DNA from: GCA-003244245 sp035276605
GTDB taxonomy: Bacteria > Actinomycetota > Actinomycetes > Mycobacteriales > Pseudonocardiaceae
NCBI GenBank assembly: GCA_035276605.1
Contig: DATELN010000210.1
Span: 1 to 8,331 of the forward strand
Length of the DNA stretch: 8,331 nucleotides
Direction of reading: 5' to 3'
The notes beneath the pieces are model-generated. The model was not told the DNA's origin. It did not search any database and was given only the letters and a program-made list of their open reading frames with translations. Made by a program: the position numbers and the translations under genes. Of the stretch, positions 1-6,144 are shown in pieces. Within the stretch, counting starts at the first letter, position 1; each line of letters opens with the position of its first letter.

Positions 1-1
1 C

Positions 2-374
2 GCAGCGGACCGGTTCGCCAACACGTTCTCGCGCGAGTACCTGGCAGCGGTCGCCTGTTTCACCGACGACCTCGACGCGCTGCTGGCCATTCACCGGGTG
101 CCGGTTCGGCACCGCATCCGGGTCCGCACCACCAACCTCGCTGAACGCAGCTTCGTCGAGGAACGCCGCCGCAATCCCCCGACTCATGGACGAGAAAGCG
201 GCAATGAAGCTGGTCTTCGCCACCATGATTCGCACCGCCGAACGGTGGTGCCGGGTATCGATCAGCGACCTGGAACGCCACCAACTAAAGCTGCTGCGCG
301 CCGAGCTCGGGTTCGACCCGCCGCCGGCAGCCGACCACCATCACACCGGTCGTCGCAAGGCGGCCGCCGCATGA
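2..374 (+). pseudogene. IS256/Mutator-family transposase, 3' part, frameshifted
   Basis: C-terminal part of a DDE transposase that would catalyse cut-and-paste/copy-out movement of an IS256-family element. The gene enters from outside the window. Frame 2 reads from DRFANTFSREYLAAVACFTDDLD through IRVRTTNLAERSFVEERRR (up to about 172), the conserved RTTN-ER-F-EERRR block of this family. The continuation IPRLMDEKAAMKLVFATM lies in frame 3, then runs to TGA at 372-374 with the usual AERWCRVSISDLERHQLKLLRAELG tail. Family members read RRRTKVIPR across the break; here the bases for most of TKV are gone, which fits an 8-bp deletion at 173/174. The copy should therefore be inactive unless rescued by frameshifting or unless the lesion is a sequencing error. 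Family assignment is by remembered consensus; the frame switch is seen directly. Confidence 0.85.
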
Positions 375-382
375 TCACCAGG

Positions 383-407
383 CCACCGATTTACAGGACA
401 CCGAGGA
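383..407 (+). repeat. Probable right end of the IS256-type element, cut by the intron
   Basis: Nine bases after the transposase stop the sequence CCACCGATTTACAGGACACC begins, resembling outward-facing ends of actinobacterial IS256-family elements. Joining the intron's flanks (407 to 5200) gives GGACACCGAGGACTTGACC, and the TTGACC ending also resembles such termini. The IS end may therefore be split by the intron, with its last bases at about 5200-5206. The left IS end is outside the window, so the inverted repeat cannot be verified here; this is inference. Confidence 0.4.
394..407 (+). other. Intron-binding sites IBS2 and IBS1 in the 5' exon
   Basis: IBS1 CCGAGGA (401-407) immediately precedes the intron and pairs over 7 bp with 736-742. 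IBS2 CAGGA (394-398) pairs over 5 bp with TCCTG at 712-716. Order and spacing are as expected for group II target recognition. IBS1 is strongly supported; IBS2 is shorter and less certain. Confidence 0.75.
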
Positions 408-970
408 GTGCGCCCAGGCACTGAAGGGGGTCAACGGTATGACGTGATGTGAGGCGGTGCGAAGCTCGTCGTCGCCTGCCGGTGAGAGTCCGGTCCGGGT
501 AGCCGCCAGGGGGCCCGGTAGCAGGCTGCCGGTGTCGGGTGGAAACGCCTGCCGTCGAAGCGCAGCGTCAAAAGCCCTTGTAGGGGAGGCGATCGAGCGG
601 TCCGTAGCATCACGCGAAGCCTGTCGCGCCGTTAGTGTGCCCGCCTGCGGGCGGGGCAGAGGGAGAGCCGAGCCCGGTCCTTCGGGGTGAAGGCCACGGA
701 AGCGGTGAAGATCCTGGAGCGCAGCCGCAAAGAACTCCTCGGCGTAGGGGGCGCGGAACGTTCGAAAGGTGGCGGCGGGAACTGGGGAGGCCCTCGCTGG
801 CCCGGTGACTGCGGAATTCGTCGGAGCGTGGCGTCCTATAACCGGTGATGAGCCGGGAAGTGGGTGGCCAGCCAGCAGGGAGTCGGAGGCGGCCGTAGTA
901 CCGGTCGAGCCGGCGGACAACAAAACCGCCGGTGAGGGAAGGGCCGCTGCTTCGTTCACGCGCGTGAAGA
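408..970 (+). ncRNA. Group II intron ribozyme, domains I-III and start of IV
   Basis: This 560-base non-coding stretch folds as the catalytic scaffold of the intron. Visible parts are the GTGCG 5' end, a GC-rich hairpin CCCGCC-TGCG-GGCGGG at 640-655, a GGAAAC loop near 541 (a GNRA-type tertiary contact), and the EBS1/EBS2 loops at 712-742. Reading frames crossing it are incidental. I did not fold it fully, so the borders between domains I, II and III are not given. Confidence 0.8.
712..742 (+). other. Exon-binding sites EBS2 (712-716) and EBS1 (736-742)
   Basis: These are domain I loop sequences that select the insertion and splice site by base pairing. EBS1 TCCTCGG is the exact reverse complement of the last seven bases of the 5' exon. 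EBS2 TCCTG, 19 bases upstream of EBS1, complements CAGGA at 394-398. A perfect 7-bp match at the expected place is unlikely by chance, so the intron probably inserted here by retrohoming or retrotransposition into a matching site. Confidence 0.75.
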
Positions 971-982
971 CAAGGACGACTG

Positions 983-1558
983 GTGAGTGCCGTTACGGCT
1001 AGGTCCACCCTGGCGGCTGTCCGTGGGGACAGAGTCCGTGCCTTGCAGCATGCGCTTTACCGGGCGGCCAAAGCTGATCCCGGACGACGGTTCCATGCGC
1101 TGTTCGACAAGGTCTGCCGCAGAGACGTCGTGCAGCGGGCGTGGGAGCAGGTGCGCCGCAACCGCGGCGCGGCTGGCATTGACCGGACCACGTTGGCGGA
1201 TGTCGAGCAGTACGGCGTTGACCGGTTGCTCGACGAGCTGGTCACCGACCTGCGGAGTGGCAACTATCGCCCGTCTCCGGTGCGCCGGGTGTTCATCCCG
1301 AAGCCCGGTTCGGTGGAGCGGCGACCGTTGTCGATCCCGACAGTGCGGGACCGTGTCGTGCAGGCGGCGGTGAAGATCGTGCTCGAGCCGGTCTTCGAGG
1401 CCGACATGTTGCCGTGCTCGTTTGGGTTCCGTCCGCGGCGCACGGCGCACGACGCCTTGCAGGTCTTGCTCGATGAGTCCTTCAAGGGCAACCGCTGGGT
1501 GGTGGAAACCGACATCGCCAACTGCTTGGATGCGGCTTCACACTGCTCCTTCGGCTGA
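983..1558 (+). pseudogene. ltrA-like: Group II intron reverse transcriptase/maturase, 5' half (interrupted)
   Basis: N-terminal 181 residues of the intron-encoded protein, which copies the intron into DNA and helps it splice. It starts at GTG 983 with AGGA at 973-976, six bases upstream. Recognisable motifs are RGAAGIDRTTLADVEQY (RT0/1 region), RRVFIPKPG...RRPLSIPTVRDRVVQAAV (RT1), LPCSFGFRPRRTAHDAL (RT2) and the first catalytic motif VVETDIANC with Asp177. After Cys181 the frame enters the inserted element at 1526 and adds ten foreign codons (LDAASHCSFG) before TGA at 1556-1558. The product would lack the YADD motif and the maturase domain, so it cannot be an active polymerase. The other half begins at 4277. 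Confidence 0.9.
1526..1544. other. attL: left recombination junction of the serine-recombinase element
   Basis: RT sequence ...AACTGC meets the core TT at 1526-1527, and element sequence follows. The arm motif CACACT (1539-1544) lies 11 bases from the core, mirroring AGTGTG at the right end. Confidence 0.75.
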
Positions 1559-1566
1559 TGGGGTGG

Positions 1567-3777
1567 TTAGAACAGGCCTTGCGTTGGGGCGGGAACCCTT
1601 ATTCGTAGGCCTTTTCTGCGTCCGGCGCGGACGTGGACGGCGTCGAGTTCGCCGCGCTTGACACGCTGCAACACCGTCTGGCGGGACACACCGAGTGGGT
1701 GGGTGGCTTCGAGCATGGGCAGGTAGCCGCCGGGGGTGTGCTCCACGAAGCGGCCGCGGAGTTCGTCGGTGAGCCGGATGCGCCACGGCGCGCCGGGCGT
1801 GGTCTGCTCAGCGGGGATGAACCCGTCGGTGATCCAGCGGTGCACGGTGGAGGGCACGACGGCCAGTTCGCGCGCGGCTTCGGCAACGCTGACCGGGGCG
1901 GTGTCGGTCGTCGGGCTGCCGGGCCGGTAGCAGGGGATCGTCCAGTGGGTGCGCAGGCTGGACACTATCGAGGCGGTGAATGCCTGCCCGCGGGCGCTGG
2001 TGCGGCCTTGCCGGTTGAGGATTCCGGCGATGACCGGGTCGGGGTGATGTTCGGCGAGGCGGCGGATCAGCGCGATGGTGTCCTCGCTGGTGCGGATCTT
2101 CGGCGGGGCTTGGCGGGGCAGCGCGATGGTTAGTTCGGTCAGCGCGCCGCCGCGCCAGCGCAGGGTGAGGTCGGCGCGCTTGGCCGTCTTGTCGACGTGG
2201 ATGATCACCTCGTCGAGCAGGGTGCGGAGCAGTTCTTTGCGGTCCCGGTCGGTGGTGGTCGGCGCATCCCACACGGCCGCGATGTCCGCGCCAAGGACAA
2301 GGATCGCAGTTTTCTCTTGTGTGGTAAGGGTTTTTGGCCGCTCGGCTTCGCGGCGGGCTAGTTCGGCTTCGGCGTCGGCCACAGTGCGCAGCGCCTTCTC
2401 CCAGTCGGCTTCCAGGCCGCGGGCGACCAGCCGGTTGTCCGGGTCGACGGCCAGGTAACGCCGCTCGGCTTGGGCCGCTTGGTAGCGGGCTCGTTCCACC
2501 TGGCGGCGCCACTGCCCGAGCGCGGCGTCCACACCGGTCTGCAACTGCTCGGCGGCGGCCAAGCAGGCCTGCAACCCCGCCGGCGCGAGCGCCGCCAGGA
2601 ACGCCGAAGTCACCGCGGCGTCGATGCCGACACCGCCGACGCGTAGGTGCCGCACCCCGCGGCCCTCGACCAGCTCACCGGTGCCGGTGCAGTAGTAGCC
2701 GGGCGTGGACTTGCGCCGGCCCTGGTAGAACACCGCGAGTTTGCGTGCGCACGTGCCACAGACCGCCAGGCCTTGCAGCAGCGCGGTTCCTTCCCGGACC
2801 GCGCCCTCACCGGCGGCGTGCGCGACCGGACGGATGTTGGCGTTGATCCGTGCCTGGTTGGCTTGGAAGGTATCCCAGTTGATGAATCCCTCGTGGTGAT
2901 CGGGGATGAGGACTTCCCAGTCGCTGACGGCGAGCGGGCGCCGCCGCCGGTGCACGGTGCCGGTCTCATCCACCCGCCGCTCCTGCCGGGTCTTGCCGTA
3001 GGCGTAGGCGCCAGCGTAGGCGGGATTGGTCAGCACGTGGTGGACCGCGGCGTATGTCGGGGCAACCCAATCCAGGTCCGGTTTTCCGTTGCGCTGCAGC
3101 GGGAACGACAGACCCTCGCCGCGCAGCCACAGCCAGGTGGCGCGCACCGACCCGCACCCGGCGAATTTCTCGAACAGCGCGCGGATGACGCCGGTGACGG
3201 CCTCGTCCGGATGCAGCCGCACCTGCCCGGGCTCCTCACCCCAGACCAGCCCGACCGGCAGCGCCCGGCGCAGCTCGCCGCGTTCGGCCTTGTTGCGGAT
3301 TCCGCCGTCGAGGCGGGCGCGCAGCACATGCAGTTCGGCCTCGGCCATGGTGCCTTTCAGCCCCAGGGTGAGCCGGTCGTTGAACAGGCCGGGGTGGTAG
3401 ACGCCGTCGGCGTCGGCCAGCAGCGTGTCAGTCAGCCCGGCCAGGTCCAGCAGCCGGTACCAGTCGCTGTTCGAGCGGGCCAACCGCGACACCTCCAGCG
3501 CCAGCACAATGCCGACCTGGCCGAGCGCGACCAGGCTGGTCAACTCGGTGAACCCGGACCGGGAGCTGCCCTGCGCGCCGGACACACCCAGATCGGCGTC
3601 GATCACCCGCACCGCCTGCCGCGACCACCCCAACCCGACCGCACGCTCGACCAGGCCGTACTGCCGGTCAGTGGACTCCCGATTTCGTTCCAGTTGGCTC
3701 GCACTGGACTGGCGTACGTAGACGACCGCGGCGCGGCGCAGATGCGTGCCGGCGACCTTGCTGTACTCACTCATCAC
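1567..3777 (-). CDS. Large serine recombinase with two C-terminal HTH domains
   Basis: Site-specific DNA recombinase of 736 aa expected to cut and rejoin the element's attachment sites. The N-terminal resolvase fold has YVRQSS (Tyr20, Arg22, nucleophile Ser24), GVSG near 64-67, Arg73 and EVSRLARS (95-102). The 'recombinase' domain follows (about 165-290). A zinc-ribbon remnant has Cys340, Cys343 and Cys363; the usual fourth Cys is not seen. A coiled coil spans about 405-480. Unusually, 629-736 carries two successive excisionase/MerR-like HTH units: VSVAEAARELAVVPSTVHRWI and, near 686-728, LGVSRQTVLQRVKRGELDAV. AGGAGG at 3784-3789 lies six bases before GTG 3777 and nine before ATG 3774; either start is possible. 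It overlaps the upstream small gene, so translation is probably coupled. All key catalytic residues are present and no lesion is visible. Confidence 0.92.
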   Translation of the reverse strand: MMSEYSKVAGTHLRRAAVVYVRQSSASQLERNRESTDRQYGLVERAVGLGWSRQAVRVIDADLGVSGAQGSSRSGFTELTSLVALGQVGIVLALEVSRLARSNSDWYRLLDLAGLTDTLLADADGVYHPGLFNDRLTLGLKGTMAEAELHVLRARLDGGIRNKAERGELRRALPVGLVWGEEPGQVRLHPDEAVTGVIRALFEKFAGCGSVRATWLWLRGEGLSFPLQRNGKPDLDWVAPTYAAVHHVLTNPAYAGAYAYGKTRQERRVDETGTVHRRRRPLAVSDWEVLIPDHHEGFINWDTFQANQARINANIRPVAHAAGEGAVREGTALLQGLAVCGTCARKLAVFYQGRRKSTPGYYCTGTGELVEGRGVRHLRVGGVGIDAAVTSAFLAALAPAGLQACLAAAEQLQTGVDAALGQWRRQVERARYQAAQAERRYLAVDPDNRLVARGLEADWEKALRTVADAEAELARREAERPKTLTTQEKTAILVLGADIAAVWDAPTTTDRDRKELLRTLLDEVIIHVDKTAKRADLTLRWRGGALTELTIALPRQAPPKIRTSEDTIALIRRLAEHHPDPVIAGILNRQGRTSARGQAFTASIVSSLRTHWTIPCYRPGSPTTDTAPVSVAEAARELAVVPSTVHRWITDGFIPAEQTTPGAPWRIRLTDELRGRFVEHTPGGYLPMLEATHPLGVSRQTVLQRVKRGELDAVHVRAGRRKGLRIRVPAPTQGLF

Positions 3778-3943
3778 CGGCCACCTCCTCGCCGGCCAGC
3801 TCGGGCGCGATCACCTTGACCATCAACCGGGTCAAAACCCTTATCGCGACGGCACGATCGTGATCGCTTAACCCGTCCAGCACGCTCGGCGAGGCCGCCG
3901 CCGCGCCGGGCAGATCCAGGGCGAGCTGATCGGGGACACACAT
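3767..3943 (-). CDS. 58-aa conserved small protein of the recombinase operon
   Basis: A short protein beginning MCVPDQLALDLPGAAAASP and continuing VLDGLSDHDRAVAIRVLTRLMVKVIAPELAGEEVAGDE. The C-terminal half is one amphipathic helix pair. Small proteins of this style (a 'L-D-L-P' start, then a helix with LTRLM) commonly precede large serine recombinases in actinobacterial elements, but their role is unknown to me; an accessory or directionality role is only a guess. The start at ATG 3943 is chosen because a perfect AGGAGG lies six bases upstream; an in-frame ATG at 4015 has no such site. The stop overlaps the recombinase start (GTGATGAGTGA), indicating translational coupling. The gene also overlaps the 3' half of the upstream frame. 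Confidence 0.7.
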   Translation of the reverse strand: MCVPDQLALDLPGAAAASPSVLDGLSDHDRAVAIRVLTRLMVKVIAPELAGEEVAGDE

Positions 3944-4244
3944 CGGCAGCCTCCTGACTCGACTGCCCGCCAGCGTCAAACCCCCCAGCCGCGACGGCCG
4001 GGAGCAACGCCGCAACCACGGTCACCGCGCGCAACAGGTCACGCAGCGACCCCAACGTGGCCGATGCTGCCGACGTGTCGGTTGCCGCCACATCGGTCCA
4101 GTCCATCGGCATCAGCGACTTGCTGCCATCACCCAGCACAACCAGCAGCTCCAACACGCCATGGCGGTGCATTCCCCCGAGAACCGCCAAGGTCTGACCC
4201 TCAAACGGGTGCCGGCGTCGAGTCACCCGGACCGAATCCGGCAA
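3774..4244 (-). CDS. DUF5372-like small protein, possibly frameshifted at its 3' end
   Basis: First gene of the element operon. It opens VRVTRRRHPFEGQTLAVLG and contains DGSKSLMPMDWTDVAATD, then SLRDLLRAVTVVAALL. This resembles the DUF5372 pattern as I recall it (RVTHPFHP..G...., SLPA.WTDV...DP), found beside recombinases; the function is unknown. The start is TTG 4244, preceded directly by GAGGGG; GTG 4226 is an alternative. The open frame runs 156 codons, but from about residue 90 it becomes Arg/Gly-rich and overlaps the well-supported 58-aa gene in another frame, so the tail is probably not native. One extra G in the six-G run (3981-3986) would end the protein at 89 aa on the TGA at 3976-3978, a more typical length. 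The TTG lies only 33 bp from the element edge. Confidence 0.55.
   Translation of the reverse strand: MPDSVRVTRRRHPFEGQTLAVLGGMHRHGVLELLVVLGDGSKSLMPMDWTDVAATDTSAASATLGSLRDLLRAVTVVAALLPAVAAGGFDAGGQSSQEAADVCPRSARPGSARRGGGLAERAGRVKRSRSCRRDKGFDPVDGQGDRARAGRRGGGR
3944..3955 (-). promoter_or_regulatory. Shine-Dalgarno site for the 58-aa protein
   Basis: Minus-strand AGGAGG (3950-3955) sits six bases before ATG 3943. It decides that start over the upstream in-frame ATG at 4015, and it lies inside the overlapping upstream reading frame. Confidence 0.7.
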
Positions 4245-4259
4245 CCCCTCGAGACGGGT

Positions 4260-4278
4260 AGTGTGTCGTGGCTTCGTT
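4260..4278. other. attR: right recombination junction of the serine-recombinase element
   Basis: The arm motif AGTGTG (4260-4265) is followed by 11 bases and then the core TT (4277-4278), after which RT coding sequence CGAGGCG resumes in frame. Arm and spacing mirror the left junction. Confidence 0.75.
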
Positions 4279-5097
4279 CGAGGCGATCCCGCACGACCGG
4301 TTAATGCAGGCGGTCGAGGAACGGATCAGTGACCGGCAGGTCCTCAAGCTGCTGCGCGTGATGCTGCGCTCAGGGGTGATGCAGGACGGGTCGGTTCGGC
4401 GCACGGTCACCGGCACGCCACAGGGCGGGGTGATCTCCCGCTGCTCGCCAACGTCTACCTGCACCGGTTAGACCGGGCATGGCGACCCGGCGAGGACGGA
4501 GTGCTAGTCAGGTACGCCGATGATCTTGTGGTGATGTGCCGGACCCGCAGCCAGGCTGAGCGTGCATTAGCACGGCTCACCTCACTGCTGGCCGACCTCG
4601 GGTTGGAACCGAAGGCGGCCAAGACACGGCTCGTGCAGCTGGTCGAGGGTGGCGAGGGGGTCGACTTCCTCGGTTTCCACCATCGGCTGGTGCGCGCCCG
4701 AGGCCGCACTGGGTCCCGGCGGTTTGTTTTCCTCGCTCGCTGGCCCTCACGCAAGGCGGCACAGCATGCCCGCGACCGGATCCGGGAACTCACCGATCGG
4801 TCCCGGCTGCTCGTGCCGGTCGAGCGCATCGTGCAGGACGTCAACGCGTTTCTGCGCGGCTGGGCTGGGTACTTCCGCTACGGCAACTCGGCTCAAGCGT
4901 TCGACAAGATCAGCGCTTTCGCTCTGGCCCGTCTCGCTCGCTTCCTGGCCAAGCGGCACAAGCGGCGAGTCGGGTGGGGCTGGCAGCTGGTGGCCTACGC
5001 CTCACCAGACCGCTACGGGCTGATCAAACTCAGCGGAATCGTCGTTGCCCCCAGACCACTATGGGGCTGGCGGGCACCGGCCGAACACCGCCGGTGA
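4277..5097 (+). pseudogene. ltrA-like: Group II intron reverse transcriptase/maturase, 3' half (frameshifted)
   Basis: Continues the RT from Phe182: FEAIPHDRLMQAVEERI, then VRRTVTGTPQGGVIS (RT4), where the frame breaks. Members of the family read GGVISPLLANVYLHRLD; here TCTCCCGCTG lacks one C (run 4437-4439), giving a -1 shift and a stop at about 4471 in the first frame. The correct frame resumes with LLANVYLHRLDRAW, then VRYADDLVVM with the catalytic YADD at 4513-4524, KTRLVQL and VDFLGFHHRL (RT6/7), then the maturase (X) domain with FLRGWAGYFRYGNS, to TGA at 5095-5097. No HNH endonuclease or Cys pairs follow. A GTG at 4268 lies in the inserted element and could start only a fragment. Removing the insertion and restoring the base gives exactly 455 codons from 983. 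Confidence 0.9.
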
Positions 5098-5108
5098 AGA
5101 GCGTCGGT

Positions 5109-5199
5109 GAGCCGTGTGCGGGAGAACCGCATGCACGGTTCGAAGGGCGGGGGCTGGAAACGGAACGCGCCGCGTCACCGCGCCAGTCCCCGACCCGAC
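5109..5199 (+). ncRNA. Group II intron domains V and VI with branch point
   Basis: Domain V (5109-5141) reads GAGCCGTGTGCGG, loop GAGA, then ACCGCATGCACGGTTC: the catalytic hairpin with the AGC triad at 5110-5112. Domain VI pairs 5148-5157 (CGGGGGCTGG) with 5183-5192 (CCAGTCCCCG, one G-U). A5193 is bulged, and GGG 5145-5147 then pairs with CCC 5194-5196. GAC follows and ends the intron at 5199, with the branch A seven bases from the end. Every expected element is present, so the ribozyme core looks functional. Confidence 0.9.
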
Positions 5200-5345
5200 C
5201 TTGACCGAAGCTGCACCCGCCCGCACGCCATTTATGCAAGCTCGACAACGCCGATGGCGTTAAACCGCGTCGTGATCCGCTGGTCTCCTGTCACTTTCAA
5301 CCTATAGCTGCGTCTCAGTTTCTGACGGGCACGCTTCCGGACCCT

Positions 5346-5750
5346 GTGCCGGATGCTCACCAGACGCCGACGGCGACGGTTGGGTTGCCTGGATTCTCAC
5401 AGTTCGGCCGAGATGATCGGCTGTTAGTTAGCGGCGCTGACGTGCGCGACCATGCGGCCCATCCTTCTCATCGCGCGGGAAGCTCGCGACCACCGATACG
5501 GCCCGGGCGGCAGTTCAGTTTCGCCCGTGTCAACCAGCTGTTCAGCCTGGATCGGACCAGGCTGATTTGGCCACCACGCACCGTTCGAGAGGCCACCAGG
5601 TGGACCGCCGAGATACCCAACGCGCGGGAGGCGCTGCAGAACCGCGACACCCTGCAAACGAAGGCCGAGTTGGTCGTTGCCCTATGCCAATTGTTCCGAC
5701 TGCGCGGCGCACACCCTGAGATGAAGGAAACCGAGCAAGACTCTCACTGA
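5346..5750 (+). CDS. Hypothetical protein or remnant, low confidence
   Basis: A 134-codon frame starting GTG and ending TGA. The first half is Pro/Arg-rich with no bias towards GC third positions. The last 55 or so codons look more gene-like: mostly G or C in the third position, with a helical stretch NAREALQNRDTLQTKAELV followed by VALCQLFRLRG. This could be the 3' end of a decayed gene whose start was lost. No family is recognised and no ribosome binding site decides the start. It may well not be a gene. Confidence 0.25.
   Translation: MPDAHQTPTATVGLPGFSQFGRDDRLLVSGADVRDHAAHPSHRAGSSRPPIRPGRQFSFARVNQLFSLDRTRLIWPPRTVREATRWTAEIPNAREALQNRDTLQTKAELVVALCQLFRLRGAHPEMKETEQDSH
5542..5565. other. 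Perfect 9-bp hairpin
   Basis: TCAGCCTGG, loop ATCGGA, CCAGGCTGA. There is no T-run of note after it on either strand (ATTTGG on plus), so a terminator is possible but weakly supported; a protein-binding site is another option. Confidence 0.35.
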
Positions 5751-6144
5751 CGTTCGACCCAGCTGGCGAGCGCAACTTTTCCGGGTGAGGTCGACGGGGG
5801 TGAATACCGTGGTCGGCGCCGGGAGCCGCTAGCGTCATACCAATGTGTCGGCGGTACTCGTGCTCCACGATCCTCAGCCTTGGAACCTGACAAGGGTGAC
5901 CCCCCACTGTGGCACCACGCAGCAGCAGAACTGCCCGCCAGCGGAATCGCACCGATCTTTCGCCAGGCTCTGCCGAACGACCCAACGAGACAGATCAATT
6001 TCGTCAGCCGCCATGACGTCTGCGCGGCCAGCATGGCATCCGAGCCGACGCAGAGATTCAGTGATCACGAGCAGCACTCGCGCAGAGGCAGATCTCCAGG
6101 TCGCTCGCTTCCGGGGTGCTCTCTGTACGACGGTCCTCGGCTCG

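Larger units (their letters stand above)
1528..4278 (-). mobile_element. 2751-bp large-serine-recombinase element inserted in the intron RT
   Basis: The left RT half ends AACTGC-TT and the right half resumes TT-CGAGGCG. Joining them over one TT gives GAC ATC GCC AAC TGC TTC GAG GCG (DIANCFEA), the uninterrupted RT motif. The element therefore occupies 2751 bp between two copies of a TT core (1526-1527 and 4277-4278), with no longer target duplication. That is how serine integrases recombine. It carries only a recombinase, a 58-aa protein and a DUF5372-like protein, all on the minus strand and antisense to the intron. Non-coding ends are 39 bp (left) and about 32 bp (right). No other cargo is visible, so it behaves like an IS built around a large serine recombinase. 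Confidence 0.85.
408..5199 (+). mobile_element. Group II intron, interrupted in domain IV by a serine-recombinase element
   Basis: A self-splicing retroelement. The 5' boundary GTGCG matches the group II consensus GUGYG. The 3' boundary GAC follows domain VI, with the bulged A at 5193 seven bases from the end. The 5' exon IBS1 (401-407, CCGAGGA) is perfectly complementary to EBS1 (736-742, TCCTCGG), which fixes the 5' splice site. Domain V is at 5109-5141. The encoded reverse transcriptase/maturase lies in domain IV and lacks a C-terminal HNH endonuclease. The element spans 4792 bp as it stands and about 2041 bp without the 2751-bp insertion, a normal size for a bacterial ORF-containing group II intron. 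The ribozyme parts look intact, while the protein is broken twice. I do not assign a subclass. Confidence 0.9.
5200..6144. other. Intergenic stretch with no confident gene
   Basis: This begins with the intron's 3' exon (CTTGACCGAAG). Its GC content appears lower than that of the flanking genes. Frames on both strands have poor or mixed third-base bias and no recognisable domains. The only items worth noting are one 134-codon plus-strand frame (5346-5750) and a perfect hairpin (5542-5565). I see no tRNA, rRNA or clear terminator. It may be decayed sequence left by earlier insertions. Confidence 0.6.

Noticed and set aside
640..655. GC-rich hairpin as a rho-independent terminator
   Set aside because: It lies within the intron ribozyme and has no U-tract; it is better explained as a domain I stem.
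375..959. Long minus-strand frame of 194 codons
   Set aside because: It lies across the transposase end and intron domain I; its composition is that of an antisense shadow of GC-rich structured RNA, with no recognisable motif.
2647..3819. 390-codon plus-strand frame opposite the recombinase
   Set aside because: It is the antisense of a clearly recognisable serine recombinase, Gly/Gln/Val/Arg-rich and without domain signals.
1526..4278. Inserted segment as a DDE-type insertion sequence with target duplication
   Set aside because: Only a 2-bp TT is shared between the junctions and the only enzyme is a serine recombinase; no DDE motif or longer duplication is present.
4268..4471. Independent small gene starting at GTG 4268
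   Set aside because: Its first three codons are element sequence; the rest is RT coding sequence interrupted by the frameshift, so it is a fragment.
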